Assembly: GCF_010093595.1 (NCBI RefSeq)
Contig: NW_022985451.1
Span: forward strand, 1,081,715 to 1,145,714
Direction: 5' to 3'
From: Mytilinidion resinicola
Lineage: Eukaryota > Ascomycota > Dothideomycetes > Mytilinidiales > Mytilinidiaceae
DNA length: 64,000 nt
Below are positions 33,718 through 44,228 of the stretch, one piece after another; position 1 is the first letter of the stretch, and each line of letters begins with the position of its first letter. The notes under the pieces are model-generated. The model was not told the DNA's origin. It searched no databases and was given only the letters and a program-made list of their open reading frames with translations. A program made the position numbers and the translations under genes.

Positions 33718-34815
33718 ATGGTTTACGTTCTAGCGGAACTGTCCTTCATTGCTGATGACCCTCGATACGAGCGGGAGAAGCCTTATGATATTGTATATGC
33801 GAGCTCTTCAGATCCACTGAAGTCTAATTGCCAATTCGCCACAAGCTCTGCAATCAGAATCACTGATTGCCGTTCCAAATTCGAGGAGTACAACCTGAAA
33901 CACCATGGTTTCGCATTTCTTCTGTGTCCTTCCAGTGTTTCCTTGCGTTCTCTGCTCTCGGAAGATGTTGATACGGCGAAGGAAGCTGTTCAGCCGTATC
34001 TGAAAGGGACAATTGCCATTGCACGAGAAGAACTGAAACCCGAGCGAGTTATTTGTTTCGATTGGCGGGTAAGTAAAAACCCTCACTTTTTGAAGTACTG
34101 ATAACAATGCTTTCTAGATCCGAAAGCGAAGCGTAAGCGAGGTTAGTAAGTCCTCTGTGTTACTCGCTGATCGCCATTATCCTATTGAGATCGTAAGGGT
34201 TGTTCATCTAGGTCCGCTTACTCATTGCTACACATCGCTTTAGACTAATAATCACAGATGTATCACACGACGGTGGGAGAGTCAAATTGCATCGCCATCT
34301 CTCTAGCGATGAGATCGCGAAGGTCACTGATGGGGAGTGGGAGATTCAGTTCGTAAAGTATGTACACCTCCAGAACCTCTCCCCCACCCCTTGTCATGTT
34401 GTATTCTAATTTGTGTAGCGTCTGGCGCCCAATTTCAGAGGTGGTCAAGGACGCACCGTTGACGCTATGTGACCCGAGCTCTGTTGCCAGGGACGATCTT
34501 CCGGAGGTCGACAAGGTGCACACTGACCATGTCGAAGAGAGCGCTTACTTGAAACAGCGCCCTCATCGTGAGTGGTAGTAACTGTCCAATCAAACAAGAG
34601 ACGAGATCACAATCTTCACGACTGTGGGATTCCGAGGGCAAAAGACGGTTCAGTACGAGACGTAATCTTATCTTATGTACAAGCCACTTACGTCTTTCTT
34701 AGTCACTCCTCCGCACACCGCATTTTTGCATCCTGAGCGGCGTTCTACACACTTACCCCGGGAGAGTATCGAAGTTAGGCTCATAGTGGTCACCCGATGT
34801 GGTATAAAGACATAA
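33718..34815 (+). pseudogene. AsaB/GA4-desaturase-like (CmcJ family) hydroxylase relic
   Basis: Exons 33718-34068, 34118-34211, 34258-34357 and 34419 onward join cleanly through short introns and read as this fungal family: ELSFIADDPRYEREKPYDIV, CFDWR, a VHLDVSHDGG segment, GEWEIQFVNVWRPIS, LTLCDPSSV, LSNQTRDEITIFTT and the C-terminal PRESIEVRLIVV. Relatives include AsaB of aspergillic-type and other natural-product pathways and are often annotated as GA4 desaturase or 7-alpha-cephem methoxylase-related. In-frame TAG and TAA at 34576-34581 follow RPHREW, where two aromatic residues are expected, and TAA lies at 34663-34665. The frame nevertheless stays coding-like to 34815. No biosynthetic cluster surrounds it. 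Confidence 0.75.
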
Positions 34816-35152
34816 CATGCAAGCAGCGGTTTCTGTTTGGAGCAGACAAGGCATTGGTGTCATTGTTCAAGCAACATCAATGGAGTTGTGACTAGGTTTG
34901 AAAAGATTGGATCCTAAGCAGAACATAGCTGCTGATGAAGACTACCTCGCTGCCCCCTTGCGCCCGAGTGTTTCCTGCAAAGAATGAATTGAAGACCGAC
35001 TTGTCCGTCCCCTCTGAGCTGAAGATACTAACGCTTCAGAAACGAGTGAATTCTGACTACAAGGCCTTGAACAAATGAACATGCTGTATCGAGTTAGGTA
35101 GGGTTAGGATGATCCTCACCTTGCAGTAACCATTTAGCGCCTGTCTTTGGTA
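34816..35152. other. Intergenic region, no gene seen
   Basis: No reading frame is supported. A degenerate telomere-like stretch (TTAGGTAGGGTTAGG) occurs near 35093-35107, too short to call a telomeric repeat by itself. Confidence 0.4.
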
Positions 35153-35329
35153 TCAACCACTAAGATCCTTGTTATCCAGCTCGGTCAGAAGCCTGAAGTC
35201 TGAGCCGTCCTGAGCAGCGGTGAGGCCATTCCGTTCGATGTTGGTTTCGTCGATGTTGATGAACGCCTTCCAAGGCTGGATTTTGGGAGGCGTAACCTTG
35301 GGCATCTGCGGGTTGTTTGGAGGAGACAT
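35153..35329 (-). CDS. Possible small protein, 58 residues
   Basis: A short frame begins ATG at 35329 (MSPPNNPQMPKVTPPKIQPW) and ends TGA at 35153. It is hydrophilic, with proline in the first third and an acidic C-terminal half (LLTELDNKDLSG), and has no signal peptide or membrane helix. The amino-acid mix is more protein-like than the overlapping frames. I do not recognise a family, and the neighbours are relics, so it could be chance or an exon remnant. Confidence 0.3.
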   Translation of the reverse strand: MSPPNNPQMPKVTPPKIQPWKAFINIDETNIERNGLTAAQDGSDFRLLTELDNKDLSG

Positions 35330-35665
35330 TGGTCAGTGAGGCTCGAGCGTGAATTCATATTGAGATGGGTGAAGACTGAAGAGTCTACCTGAGCATGGAG
35401 CATTGGAAGTCTAAATATATTCAAGGCAGCAGCCCGAGTACGCCTCTCGCCGTGCAAGGTTGTACGGCACGGTCTACGTGACCGATGCGCCGGAACTGGA
35501 AAGCAGTCTGCCAGTAACCCACGTCGGGACGGGATATAGAGCGTGGGATAAACAAATAAGTGAAGCTTCAGACATAATGTAGACATTGATTGGCTGATCA
35601 GGGAGGCTCTACGTACCTTTGTAGGAGAAAAAAGTGGCCGTTTTGCGGCACCGCGCGCGACAGCG
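35330..35665. other. Gap between small frame and HET relic
   Basis: Nothing supportable is seen in these bases; the right end borders the 3' end of the HET relic. Confidence 0.4.
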
Positions 35666-37517
35666 TTAACACTTGATTACAACACCATCCAAGTTCAAAG
35701 TCCAGAATATTTTTGGATGATTATGAAGCGCTAAGTCTAGGCTACACTTTGATACCTTTTTCAAAAAAAATTGGTCAAATAGTGGAGGAGTTTGACGTGG
35801 TTGAGTACTAGACATATGTTCGAACAGGTTAGTAGAATCCTCGGGTTTCGGAGTCTTAGAGCTGATCTGCAACAAGCGGAGCATTGCTACTCGATAGACT
35901 GACGGTGCAGGTTGGCCTCTGTCATCACGGTCTGCACAAAGTGTGCGCCAAATGGTGTCTGGCAGACTGATAACATCTGAGTGAAAGTTGCGAGAAATCG
36001 CTCCAAGGATTTCCAAACACTCTCTCGTCACGATAGCACTCGCTAGAATAGTCTCGTTGATCTTCGAGCTACGTCCCCAAGAATGACGCCACTGACATAC
36101 AATGACCCATCACAGACCCCGTCGTCTTCATTTCTTCCCACAAAAACTTGAGGCGTCAATCCGTAGTGGGCATTGTAGACAGGCTTCTGATGGCTCCCAA
36201 CAAACGGACTGCCATGTAAACGCTGTTTGGATCGCCGGGGGGCATCCCCGAAAGGTAAACTCTGGGTGCTATCCATGACGGGTATCTTAGTAGGATGTGG
36301 TCGGCTTGCCTGTCTTGGCCAGTAGCATGTACTATAGAGGACGAAATTGGTGCCCAAGGACGGCAAATGATATCCAGTGGCAGCAATGCGAAATGAAATC
36401 AACATAAACATCCAGCACGTTCTTCCCATAATTCGGAGTTATAGCGTCGGATTGATCGGTCTGTGACGACGCGGCCATGTCATTGGCCAGATTCAACAAA
36501 CCGTAGATTGTATCTCGCTGATCGGTCGTTTCAGTGAAGGTCCCCAAATCCACAAGGGTTTCCAACGACATTCTATGATGTAGAATATGCTTCCCATCCG
36601 CAGACTTTCTAAACACATCTTCGATGGTATCTAGAAGCCTAATTGCTGGAGAGTCCTGGAAATCGGCCAGTATCTCTGTCCGCGTTGTATTTCCTGTCTG
36701 ACTGATGGACAGTAGTATGCTGCTGAGCCTAGCCCGAACCAAGTCTATGGCCGTTGAAAAATGGCTCATATGGGCTCTACGGTCGCCACAGTGTATATCT
36801 GAATTTGTTGAAAATGCGGCTTCTTGGAGAACCCAGTCTCGTCGAAACCAAGGCCTTCCCAAAATCTGGGCCCAGGTAATAAACCCGTATTGCTCCCACC
36901 ATGAACCAGTCCACTGAAAATTGCTTTGAATTGATTTGGGCACAAATTCCATGGCAAACTTGCTAGTCAGTCCTCCTCGCCTAACCAAATTATGACACTA
37001 CTAGCCTTGCGGTAGATCGTTGCCATTTGTCTGACCTGCGCATTCCTTTCCAATTCATCGAGCTGATCGATGCAAAGGGAGTCTACCTAAAGTCGAAGGT
37101 GACCTGTTCGTAGCCTTATCCGTTGTATAGCATGGAAAAGATTTGGTCGTATAAAATCACTTCGCTATTGATGAACACTCGGTGTATTGCTGGCTCCTGG
37201 CCCCAAACATAACTTAAAGCGTTGTATGCTAGAGGATTTAACAGAATGAACTCCTGAATGCGGCCGGTGACTTTGCTTCCTATTACTCCAGGATCGAGGA
37301 TGAGAATACGGAAACCGTGATCTGCAAGCGGATCCGAATACAAAGTCATAGGGGACACAGTAACTGAAATTTCATCTTCGGGCATTGACGAACGGGGCTC
37401 GGGCGAAAGGCTCGCAGAGCTGCTCTTATTAGTCTCGTGTCTAGATATTTCATCGGGTACCCACGAAACCTTGAGTTCCCACTGAAGCTTGGGTACGGGG
37501 CCTAAAGGACAGGACAT
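35666..37517 (-). pseudogene. HET-domain gene relic with multiple frameshifts
   Basis: From the ATG at 37517 the minus strand encodes a Ser/Pro-rich lead, then the HET core: YNALSYVWGQE, SLCIDQLDELERNAQVRQMA, TIYRKASSVIIWLGE, RPWFRRDWVLQEA, and a C-terminal half including DQRDTIYGLLNLA, YNAHYG, VSGVILGDVA and ISLPDTIWRTLCADR, ending TAA at 35666. These blocks sit in different frames: a TAA follows MLYNG near 37116, a one-base shift occurs near 36985 after WLGEE, and further shifts occur near 36380 and 36040. The order and conservation show one ancestral HET gene of about 600 residues. It cannot encode a full protein now. Confidence 0.8.
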
Positions 37518-37979
37518 CGACTCGGCGTGTTAGACTCACCAGGGTAGGAGTCACGAAGTCGGAAAGATCACGTGACGGAATTGGAGAATCGTTAATGATT
37601 CTTCGAGCCGACTCTCGAGAACTTTTAGCAATTTTTCGAGGCAAAGAGGTTTTTTAGGAGTTTAGTTTTGTATTTAAGCACACTTGTTCTTATAGATAGG
37701 AACTTCGTGTTTAACTTAAGATTATTCGATACTTATACAATTGGATAGTGACCCGTCTTATGCCTAAAATATATTTGTCTGACCTCCTAAAGACTATTGC
37801 ACCCTAACGAAGAATTAACCTAATAATTGCCCTCTGTGAGCACAAGCATATATTAAAAGAAATGACCTGTTATGTGGTGGTCTAAATTCCTTAAACAGTT
37901 GATTAGGGTTAGGGTTAGTGAGTCAACTTGTTATAAAGTAGTGTGACTAGTATAGCAAAGTCGGAGCTGCAAGCATAAT
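37518..37979. other. AT-rich gap with telomere-like motif
   Basis: No gene seen. The sequence is AT-rich (37650-37900) and contains a short TTAGGG run listed separately. Confidence 0.4.
37903..37918 (+). repeat. Short interstitial telomere-like repeat
   Basis: TTAGGGTTAGGGTTAG, two and two-thirds units of the usual fungal telomere repeat, lies in AT-rich DNA between two degraded or partly degraded genes. It could be a scar of break repair or an old subtelomeric junction; at this length chance is also possible. Confidence 0.6.
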
Positions 37980-38381
37980 CTACATATCGACGCTTTCAAT
38001 CCGTTGTCTCTCCAAGCGACACGGTGATCTTTGGTCCTCTTGTGAGTATGCCCTCAACAGTTCGTATCCCGATTCGGGGCAAATCTCCTGCCCATCCATA
38101 ACAGCTATAGCGCGGCGGCCCGTCCCAAGATAAGCTGGTACACTTTTTATACCATCGAAGGATAGCTCATTCAAGCATACCCAATCAACGGTAAATCGCC
38201 TGTTCGCCGCAAGATTAGCAGCCTAATGCGAGCAATAAATGTTTCTTGATACTCACCCTTGGTAATCTTTGCCATCGGGTCTGGGTACCCAATCGGGATC
38301 TGTGGTGTTCCAATTCATGGGACTTGTCATTCTAGCAATGCCGCAAAATTTACGACTTTTGGCTTCCATTAGCGGATGTGA
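37980..38381 (-). pseudogene. Coding-like tail cut off from the kinase gene
   Basis: Directly after the TAA of the kinase gene the same frame stays open (MEAKSRKFCGIARM, NWNTTDPDWVPRPDGKDYQG), reaches a good GTGAGT donor at 38256, and after a 57 bp intron resumes in frame (FTVDWVCLNELSFDG ... SVPAYLGTGRRAIAVMD) to TGA at 37980. Exon lengths keep phase across the TAA. This suggests the stop is a recent nonsense change and this segment was the original C-terminus. Confidence 0.6.
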
Positions 38382-40314
38382 TTACGATGGCAAGAGAGTC
38401 TGGGCGCACCTTCTAACAACTGAAAAGAAAATGAGCACGTTGCCACCTGATCTCCGATAACCGTTATCGAGTCTTTTGTTTGCATCTGGCATAGCTGTCC
38501 ATCTGCCGTGGGCAAAGCATAGTTCCATGTCCGTTTCATTGTCGGATCGCAAGACAAAGTATTTTGTCTGCATGCGGGATTAAATTTTAGATTAGTTTTA
38601 TGTTTGAAGGTGTGGATCGAACATACTTACCGTGTCCAGGGAGAGATGTCGAAATGATGAAGCTAGAAGCGTGGGATCAAAAGATCGACCATGATAAGTG
38701 CCCAGAACTGTAATTTCTGTTTCCGTTGTATTGCGTGAGCTATGAATTTCTTGGGTACTGCGAGAGCCTTTTGTGATTCGACTACCTCTTGTACTGCTAG
38801 AACTGCTTGTGCTGCGATTCTCTCTTTGGGACCTGTTGGTAAGCCGTAGGTTTCCGAAAGTGGACCAGCTGAGTAATGGCATGGGGGAAGCGGTGGCAGC
38901 ATCGCGGCGTTGAGATGGAATGGCCTCATCTTGAACGAAGAGTCTGTGGATTGGTTAGAATCCAACGGAATGATGGGGCATCTACTAAAAACCTACGAAT
39001 CATCTTGATCCAGCCAGAGCGCTACTTGAGCAAACCATGAATGGGAAATTGCAGCCTCCGCTGTTGGTCGATGCGTCGGATTTGGAGTTAATAAGCTCTT
39101 GATGAAATCTTGACACGATGCGGAGATACCAATTTCCGAAGGGTCGCTAAAATTGAGCGGCTTGATACCTCGGGTATAATCTTCCTGATCAGATGGGTAC
39201 AAGAATGGATGTTTTAAGACTAGTTCCATGGTTATCACGCCAATGGCCCAAATATCGACGGATAGAGAGTACGCAGAAACACCGTGACTACTTCTGAAGT
39301 GGCCCCTTTGCTCGGGTGCCATGTATTCGGAAGTGCCAAGTTGTGTTTGCAACTGTGTTCCTTCGTGGCACTGCTTGCTGATGCCAAAATCTGCAATTTT
39401 GACTGTCCAAGGCAATGTAGATGCCACCAAGATGTTCTAGGTTTCTGTAAGTGCCTGGGTTGACGTTGAAGGTCAAGAATAGATCACTTACGCCTGGCTT
39501 CAAATCCCTATGGGCGAAATTGATCTCATGCATGAATCTTATCCCTTCAAGGACTTGTCGTACAATAAGCCCGGCTGATTTTTGGGGGAATGGGCCATCA
39601 CGGTCCCTGAAGCGTGCCAAATCTCCAAGGCGCAGGTATTCCATCGTGATAAATACAGACTCTTGATTTTCAAACCATCCATAGCTTTGGACAAAGTAGT
39701 GCTCGTACTAAAGGAGAAGTTAGCAACCAATGCTTCCATAAAGGAGAGAACAAATTCCCACGTACTTGAGCCTGTGAAAATTTTGCAATAGCTTGGAGCT
39801 CTTTCATGTAATCTAGAGTGCTTAATTTCCTAATCTCTTTCACTGCTCGAACCTGGTTGTGAGTAGCCTGTGTACGATTGTCCATCTGCGGTCGACGTCG
39901 CTCAAAACGTACAATTCCAAAGGCGCCTTGGCCAATGATTGAACTTGGTTCGATGTCCCATGTCTCTTCAATTTCGATTAGCACGGTCTCCTCGGGAACA
40001 GAGGGCTTCACGATCTGGATAGCTGACTCTCCGTCAATTTGGTTAGGCGACTCCTCGGTCTGGATAGATGACTCTGCGTCGATTTGGTTAGGCGACCCCC
40101 CTTCGATTTGAACAGGTGATTCTTCTTCGACCTGCAAAGGCGAGTCTTGCCCGATTTGAACGAGATACTCGTTAGGTCTCTTGCGTTTCTTGATTGGTTT
40201 GGAAGGTTGGCTTGGTTCCGGCTTCGGTATATGTCTTCTGTGCTTAACACCTCCGGGCAAGAATTCCGTGTCCAATCTCAAAGCTGAGACGAGTTCTAAA
40301 GCCTGTTCCATCAT
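38382..40314 (-). CDS. Serine/threonine protein kinase, multi-exon
   Basis: Minus-strand exons 40314-39766, 39707-39492, 39436-38997, 38943-38631 and 38567-38382 join in phase through introns of 53-63 bp. After about 115 residues holding acidic repeats of the type ESPNQID, the kinase domain shows IIGQGAFGIVRF, AVKEI, FAHRDLKPGNIL (completed by a splice), KIADFGISK, YMAPEQRG and DIWAIGVITMELV, so all catalytic residues are present. A Ser/Thr-rich linker (NRSTSSSSSTRGSR) and a C-terminal domain follow (NETDMELCFAHGRW). TAA at 38384-38382 ends the frame, but coding-like sequence continues beyond it in phase. The kinase itself should be active. It is divergent from the HeLo-like pseudokinase gene starting at 40842. 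Target unknown; related fungal kinases sit in incompatibility-type loci. Confidence 0.75.
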
Positions 40315-40841
40315 GTTTCAAACTTCGGTAGTTATCGAAATGGCTGGAAGAAAATCAATATAATGATTGAGTTTCTTTGGAACCATGACTGTCGCTGCAG
40401 CGTTAGTGCCTGTTTCCCCCAACGCATCAGAAGTCCCGAATACGTACGCAATGATGACAATAGAAGATGCGAAAGCGGGTATCCAAGCAAATTGGCCCCA
40501 ATAGAACACAAATGAGTGTCCACCACTTAAAAGTGCATGAACAAAAGAATGATTGATGCAGGTCGACTATCAAAGCAGGCACACTGAAGGTAGAGTTGAT
40601 TTCAGACGAGAGGGAACAATGAGACAGGTACGCGACTGCGCTTGCATTTGTGCACAGCCCCAAAGTGGCGGGCTGGGCGTGGGGGCGGGCGCCAAAACGT
40701 GTCAAAACACAGCCTTCAGATGGGCGCAAATGAAGATCGCCGAGTCTGCCTCGCTGCTATTCATTCTAATAAAATGAGAGTACATCCTGCGCGGTGATTC
40801 ATCCTCAAATTATCTGTCAGTTGTGATATACCCAGTTAGCC
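40315..40841. promoter_or_regulatory. Divergent promoter region, kinase and pseudokinase genes
   Basis: These 527 bp separate two divergent start codons (40314 minus, 40842 plus), so promoters of both genes are expected here. No clear site was recognised and the short frames inside have no motif. Confidence 0.45.
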
Positions 40842-42513
40842 ATGGCCGAACTAGCATGTGCGGTCGTTGGCGCCGTCGATGTCTGCATCAGGTGAGTTTG
40901 TGCTGATAGAGGACGTTCAAAGCTTACTTAACTTTCCTAATGGCAGATCCGCTCATGAAATTAAAGAGATCTGTCGAAGATTCAGGGCACATGACAAAGA
41001 AATCGAAGAGAAAACGGTGTTGGTGGATGCTATCTGGTTCAGAATCGAGTCACAGATGCGATTTCTCTCCAGAATCTCCAAGTTACTCGAAGAGGAGCTC
41101 ATAAAAAGTCAACTGAGCTTGTTACATATACTTGAAGGCAAATTACGTCAAGCCATTACTCAGCTCGCGCTGGAGAACTCCGGTAATGACATAAACGACC
41201 GTTCGCCCAAGCAAAAGATCATGGACTATCTCAAAAAGTGGAAGTGGGCGATCAAAGACAGTCTGAGAGTTCTAGTTGTCGAGCTTGAGGCATGGCAAAC
41301 CCGATTTGATCCGACCTGGTATTTGACGATACTCAACAGCGATAAAATCATGGATCTCGAACTTCGACAAGCGAACAGAGAATTAGCAAATGAGCTAGAC
41401 ATACCATTGGACTTACCGAAAAACCAACTGAACCCACTTACAAACATGTGGAAACTTCGCTCAGCTTCAAAACCGGACTACCGGGTCAGCCTCTACTTTG
41501 AGTGGGCAAAGTTGAAGAACTCGAAAAATATTCCAGTTATGTTTTCAACAGCGAGAGCAATCCTCCGAGAGAAATGTGGCCAAACCAAGCTTTATATTGC
41601 GGAAGCGGTGACATCCCCCGATGGGAGTTATGGACCGCTCGACATTGGCCAGATCAGGGCTGCCGTGGAATCATTAGCGGGAAAACTTCAGCAGATCGAT
41701 CCGGACACATTCGGCCTGCTCAGTTGCAAGGGCTTGATCAACGATCGAGAACCCGCGACCAAGGCTGTCAAAGGGATTGAACTTTTGTATGATACTCCTC
41801 AAAACAGCGCTGTGCCAGCTAGCCTTCGCGGACTTCTCCTGGACAGAAGTCTTGTTGCTAGTCTCAGTTCCATTGTGCGGATCGCTAAGCATCTAATTCG
41901 CTCAGTCAGCTTCGTCCACACCTCCGGTTTCGTGCACAAGAATATCCGACCAGAAAACATCCTGGTATTTCCGAGCAAAGATTCATCGCTCGGCATGAGT
42001 TTCCTAGTTGGCTTCAACCAATTCCGACGTTCAAACCAACCAACCAACCTTCTCGGAGATCCGGCCTGGCATCGAAATTTATATCGCCATCCTGAACGCC
42101 AGGGAACCAATGTTATGAATCGCTATGTGATGCAGCATGACATTTACAGTCTTGGTGTTTGCTTGCTGGAGATTGGGCTGTGGCAGTCATTCGTCCACTA
42201 TCCAGGATTGAATCCGACCGCCGCACCTGTTACGCCGATGTCTTCCGAAATTCAGATCAACAATGCAGATTTCGAGGCTGCCCATTTAAGTTCTCGACTC
42301 CGCATCAAGGAGCAGCTTGTGGACTTGGCGAAGAGGAAGCTTCCGTCACGAGTCGGGGACGTGTATACCGAGGTTGTACTAGCGTGTCTGCTGTGTCTAG
42401 ATCCGAGAAATGGAAGGTTTGGGGATATAAATCAGGAGGACAAGGATGGAATTCTCGTCGGCATAAGATTCATAGAGCAGATACTGGCTAGGATCAATGG
42501 CATTTCAATCTGA
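40842..42513 (+). CDS. HeLo-like N-terminal domain fused to a pseudokinase
   Basis: Exon 1 (40842-40891, MAELACAVVGAVDVCI) joins exon 2 (40947-42513) through a 55 bp GTGAGT...GCAG intron, giving about 538 residues. The spliced start restores the typical opening of fungal HeLo-type proteins; starting at 40858 would read the intron as protein. Residues 1-~220 are helical (AHEIKEICRRFRAHDKE; WLTIL-like LEAWQTRFDPTWYL). The C-terminal half has a kinase fold, but HRD is replaced by VHKNIRPENIL and DFG by LVGFNQF, so phosphotransfer is unlikely. HxN pseudokinases linked to HeLo-type domains are common in ascomycetes and are suspected cell-death regulators. The frame is intact, unlike most neighbours, and the gene is divergent from an apparently active kinase. 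Whether the N-termin is true HeLo or a cousin needs profile comparison. Confidence 0.75.
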
Positions 42514-43159
42514 CTACATACGTTAGAAATAGAGCCATCTCAAATTAGCTAGTGTGGAAATTGTTGTAGTACGCATACCTCTACTCTACATAATGAAGCA
42601 CTCCGTATTCGCAAACGCGTTGCAAGAGAATTACAGGCCGGGAGACATGGTGATTGCCGCTGGTGGAGTTGCCGCTGGTTTCCTGTAAGGGGTAAAAGCT
42701 AAATCCAACCCACTTCTTTGCGAAATATTCGAAATCCAACCACCTATTTCTTAATCTAACCCGCCCCCTAGTCCCATGCTAGTAATTCGTATTGCCAGTA
42801 TCGTGAAATCAATGCGGTCACAGAGGTCTAAAAACTTGGCAGCGTACCCTCACCTTGGTATTGAGGGCGCCAAGAAACCCTATTACAAACTTTTGCTTTG
42901 ATTTCTCCGAAATCAACTTCACAAGTATACGTGAAAGTCGCTTCCTCTTCACGTGTTTGTTATTAAGCGTAGTCTCAAGGTTTTGTCTGCTTTTATATTT
43001 ACGGCATAGAATTCAGTAAGGACCAATAGGATTGTAGATAAAAGACAGCTAAGTAAGCATAGAGAGGAACACCTCGGTAAAATTCAGTTTCTAAAGCCCA
43101 TCATTTCTGGCGGCAAATGCCTCCACTATTGTAGGGCATTGACAGTAAGGGTGGCATTC
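42514..43159. other. Intergenic region, no gene seen
   Basis: No coding frame or known motif. The two short sequences AAATCCAACC near 42699 and 42732 are a minor local repetition. Confidence 0.4.
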
Positions 43160-43402
43160 CTAGATGCAACAAGTGTCCACCCAGAAGTATTGCAGACCGT
43201 CCCTTCGAGCTTGCTCTTGGCAGAAGCGGATCTTGCTGCAGCCAGGTTTGTTTTTGCCCTCATCGTTTATCCAATCTGTGAAGGTAAATTCATCATGAGC
43301 TGCTCCCTAAGTATGCGAAAGGATAGCATAGGGTGGAATGTCATGGAGAAAGTCCTCCGTCAGGCTGAGAGAGTTGTCGTTTCGAAGTGTCAGGAGACGC
43401 AT
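43160..43402 (-). pseudogene. Fragment of a HET-domain gene
   Basis: From an ATG at 43402 the minus strand reads MRLLTLRNDNSLSLTEDF, then IPPYAILSHT, then TAG at 43309-43307 where the HET motif has Trp, then DEFTFTDWI, KIRFCQEQARRDGLQYFWVD and TCCI before another TAG and loss of similarity. This is the first ~80 residues of the common MRLL-type HET domain. The rest of the gene is absent, so it is a truncated relic. Confidence 0.8.
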
Positions 43403-44228
43403 GCTGCTAATCAGCCAGTAAAAGAGTATCAGGTAATGTTCAGATGGGTTTACATAACAACTTACGATAATCAAGCGCAATGAATTTAAACTTTTCGATG
43501 TTGAGAATAACTTGAAGGATAGCTTGCGGAGATGACTAGGGACGAGCGAAATGAAGCAGGGCAATGTGATGAGGCTGCAGGTTCGCTCTCATAAGCACCA
43601 TAAAACAAGGCTGAGTCACGACATGCCGAGGGACTGAGTCGTCTGCTATGGGTGTTAAGTATCGATGGCCTCAAAGGCTTGGAGGCCGATACAGTTTGCC
43701 TAGCCTTGCAGGGAAAGGGGACGATCTGCTCTAGCCAAACCCGTGTGAGCTTCAACTGCACCACATAGTGGCAGATCACGTGAATACTAGTGTGGCGGTG
43801 GGCCTCTTTAGTCGACTACGAAGGAGTTTGGATGGGTCTTGTAGGAGCTGTGACAGGCCTTCTATCTGCCCCTAGACTTTCCGAGGAGAAGTGCTTTCGA
43901 GCACCTGAAACCATGTAGTGCATCTAATACAACCTATAACTCTGCAACATATGGGGCCTTGATTCATGACCTTGGACAAATTTGGAGCCCTACGCTAAAA
44001 CTGACAATTTCTTATGGTTCATCTGAGACTACGCAGCAGGAGTAGCCCGACTAACTTGCAGCTGCCCGGTTAAAAGATAATCTAATATGCACGGGATTGA
44101 CAGCTATATTGCGTATAGAGGTAGGAAAAATTGGAACTCTAATATCTCCTTGAACAAGCTCCGCTTTGCTCGCTCAATACCACCGTCAGGAGTAGCCCAC
44201 CTAGCTAGCAATTAGCCAGCCAAAACGC
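43403..44228. other. Gene-free stretch with dispersed repeat copies
   Basis: No gene is supported. It includes two copies of a short dispersed repeat (44034-44055 partial; 44164-44217) related to an inverted copy at 58989-59046, suggesting remains of a small transposon. Confidence 0.45.
44164..44217 (+). repeat. Dispersed repeat copy A
   Basis: The core ACCGTCAGGAGTAGCCCA and flanks TTTGCTCGC and CTAGCTAGCA match the reverse complement of 58989-59046 across about 55 bp with one small gap. A partial third copy (CAGGAGTAGCCCGACTAAC) lies at 44036-44054. It may be a transposon end or a MITE piece. Confidence 0.7.

Noticed and set aside
34720..34820. Possible 5S rRNA-like stretch
   Set aside because: It reads better as the C-terminus of the AsaB-like relic (PRESIEVRLIVV) and lacks the 5S conserved boxes.
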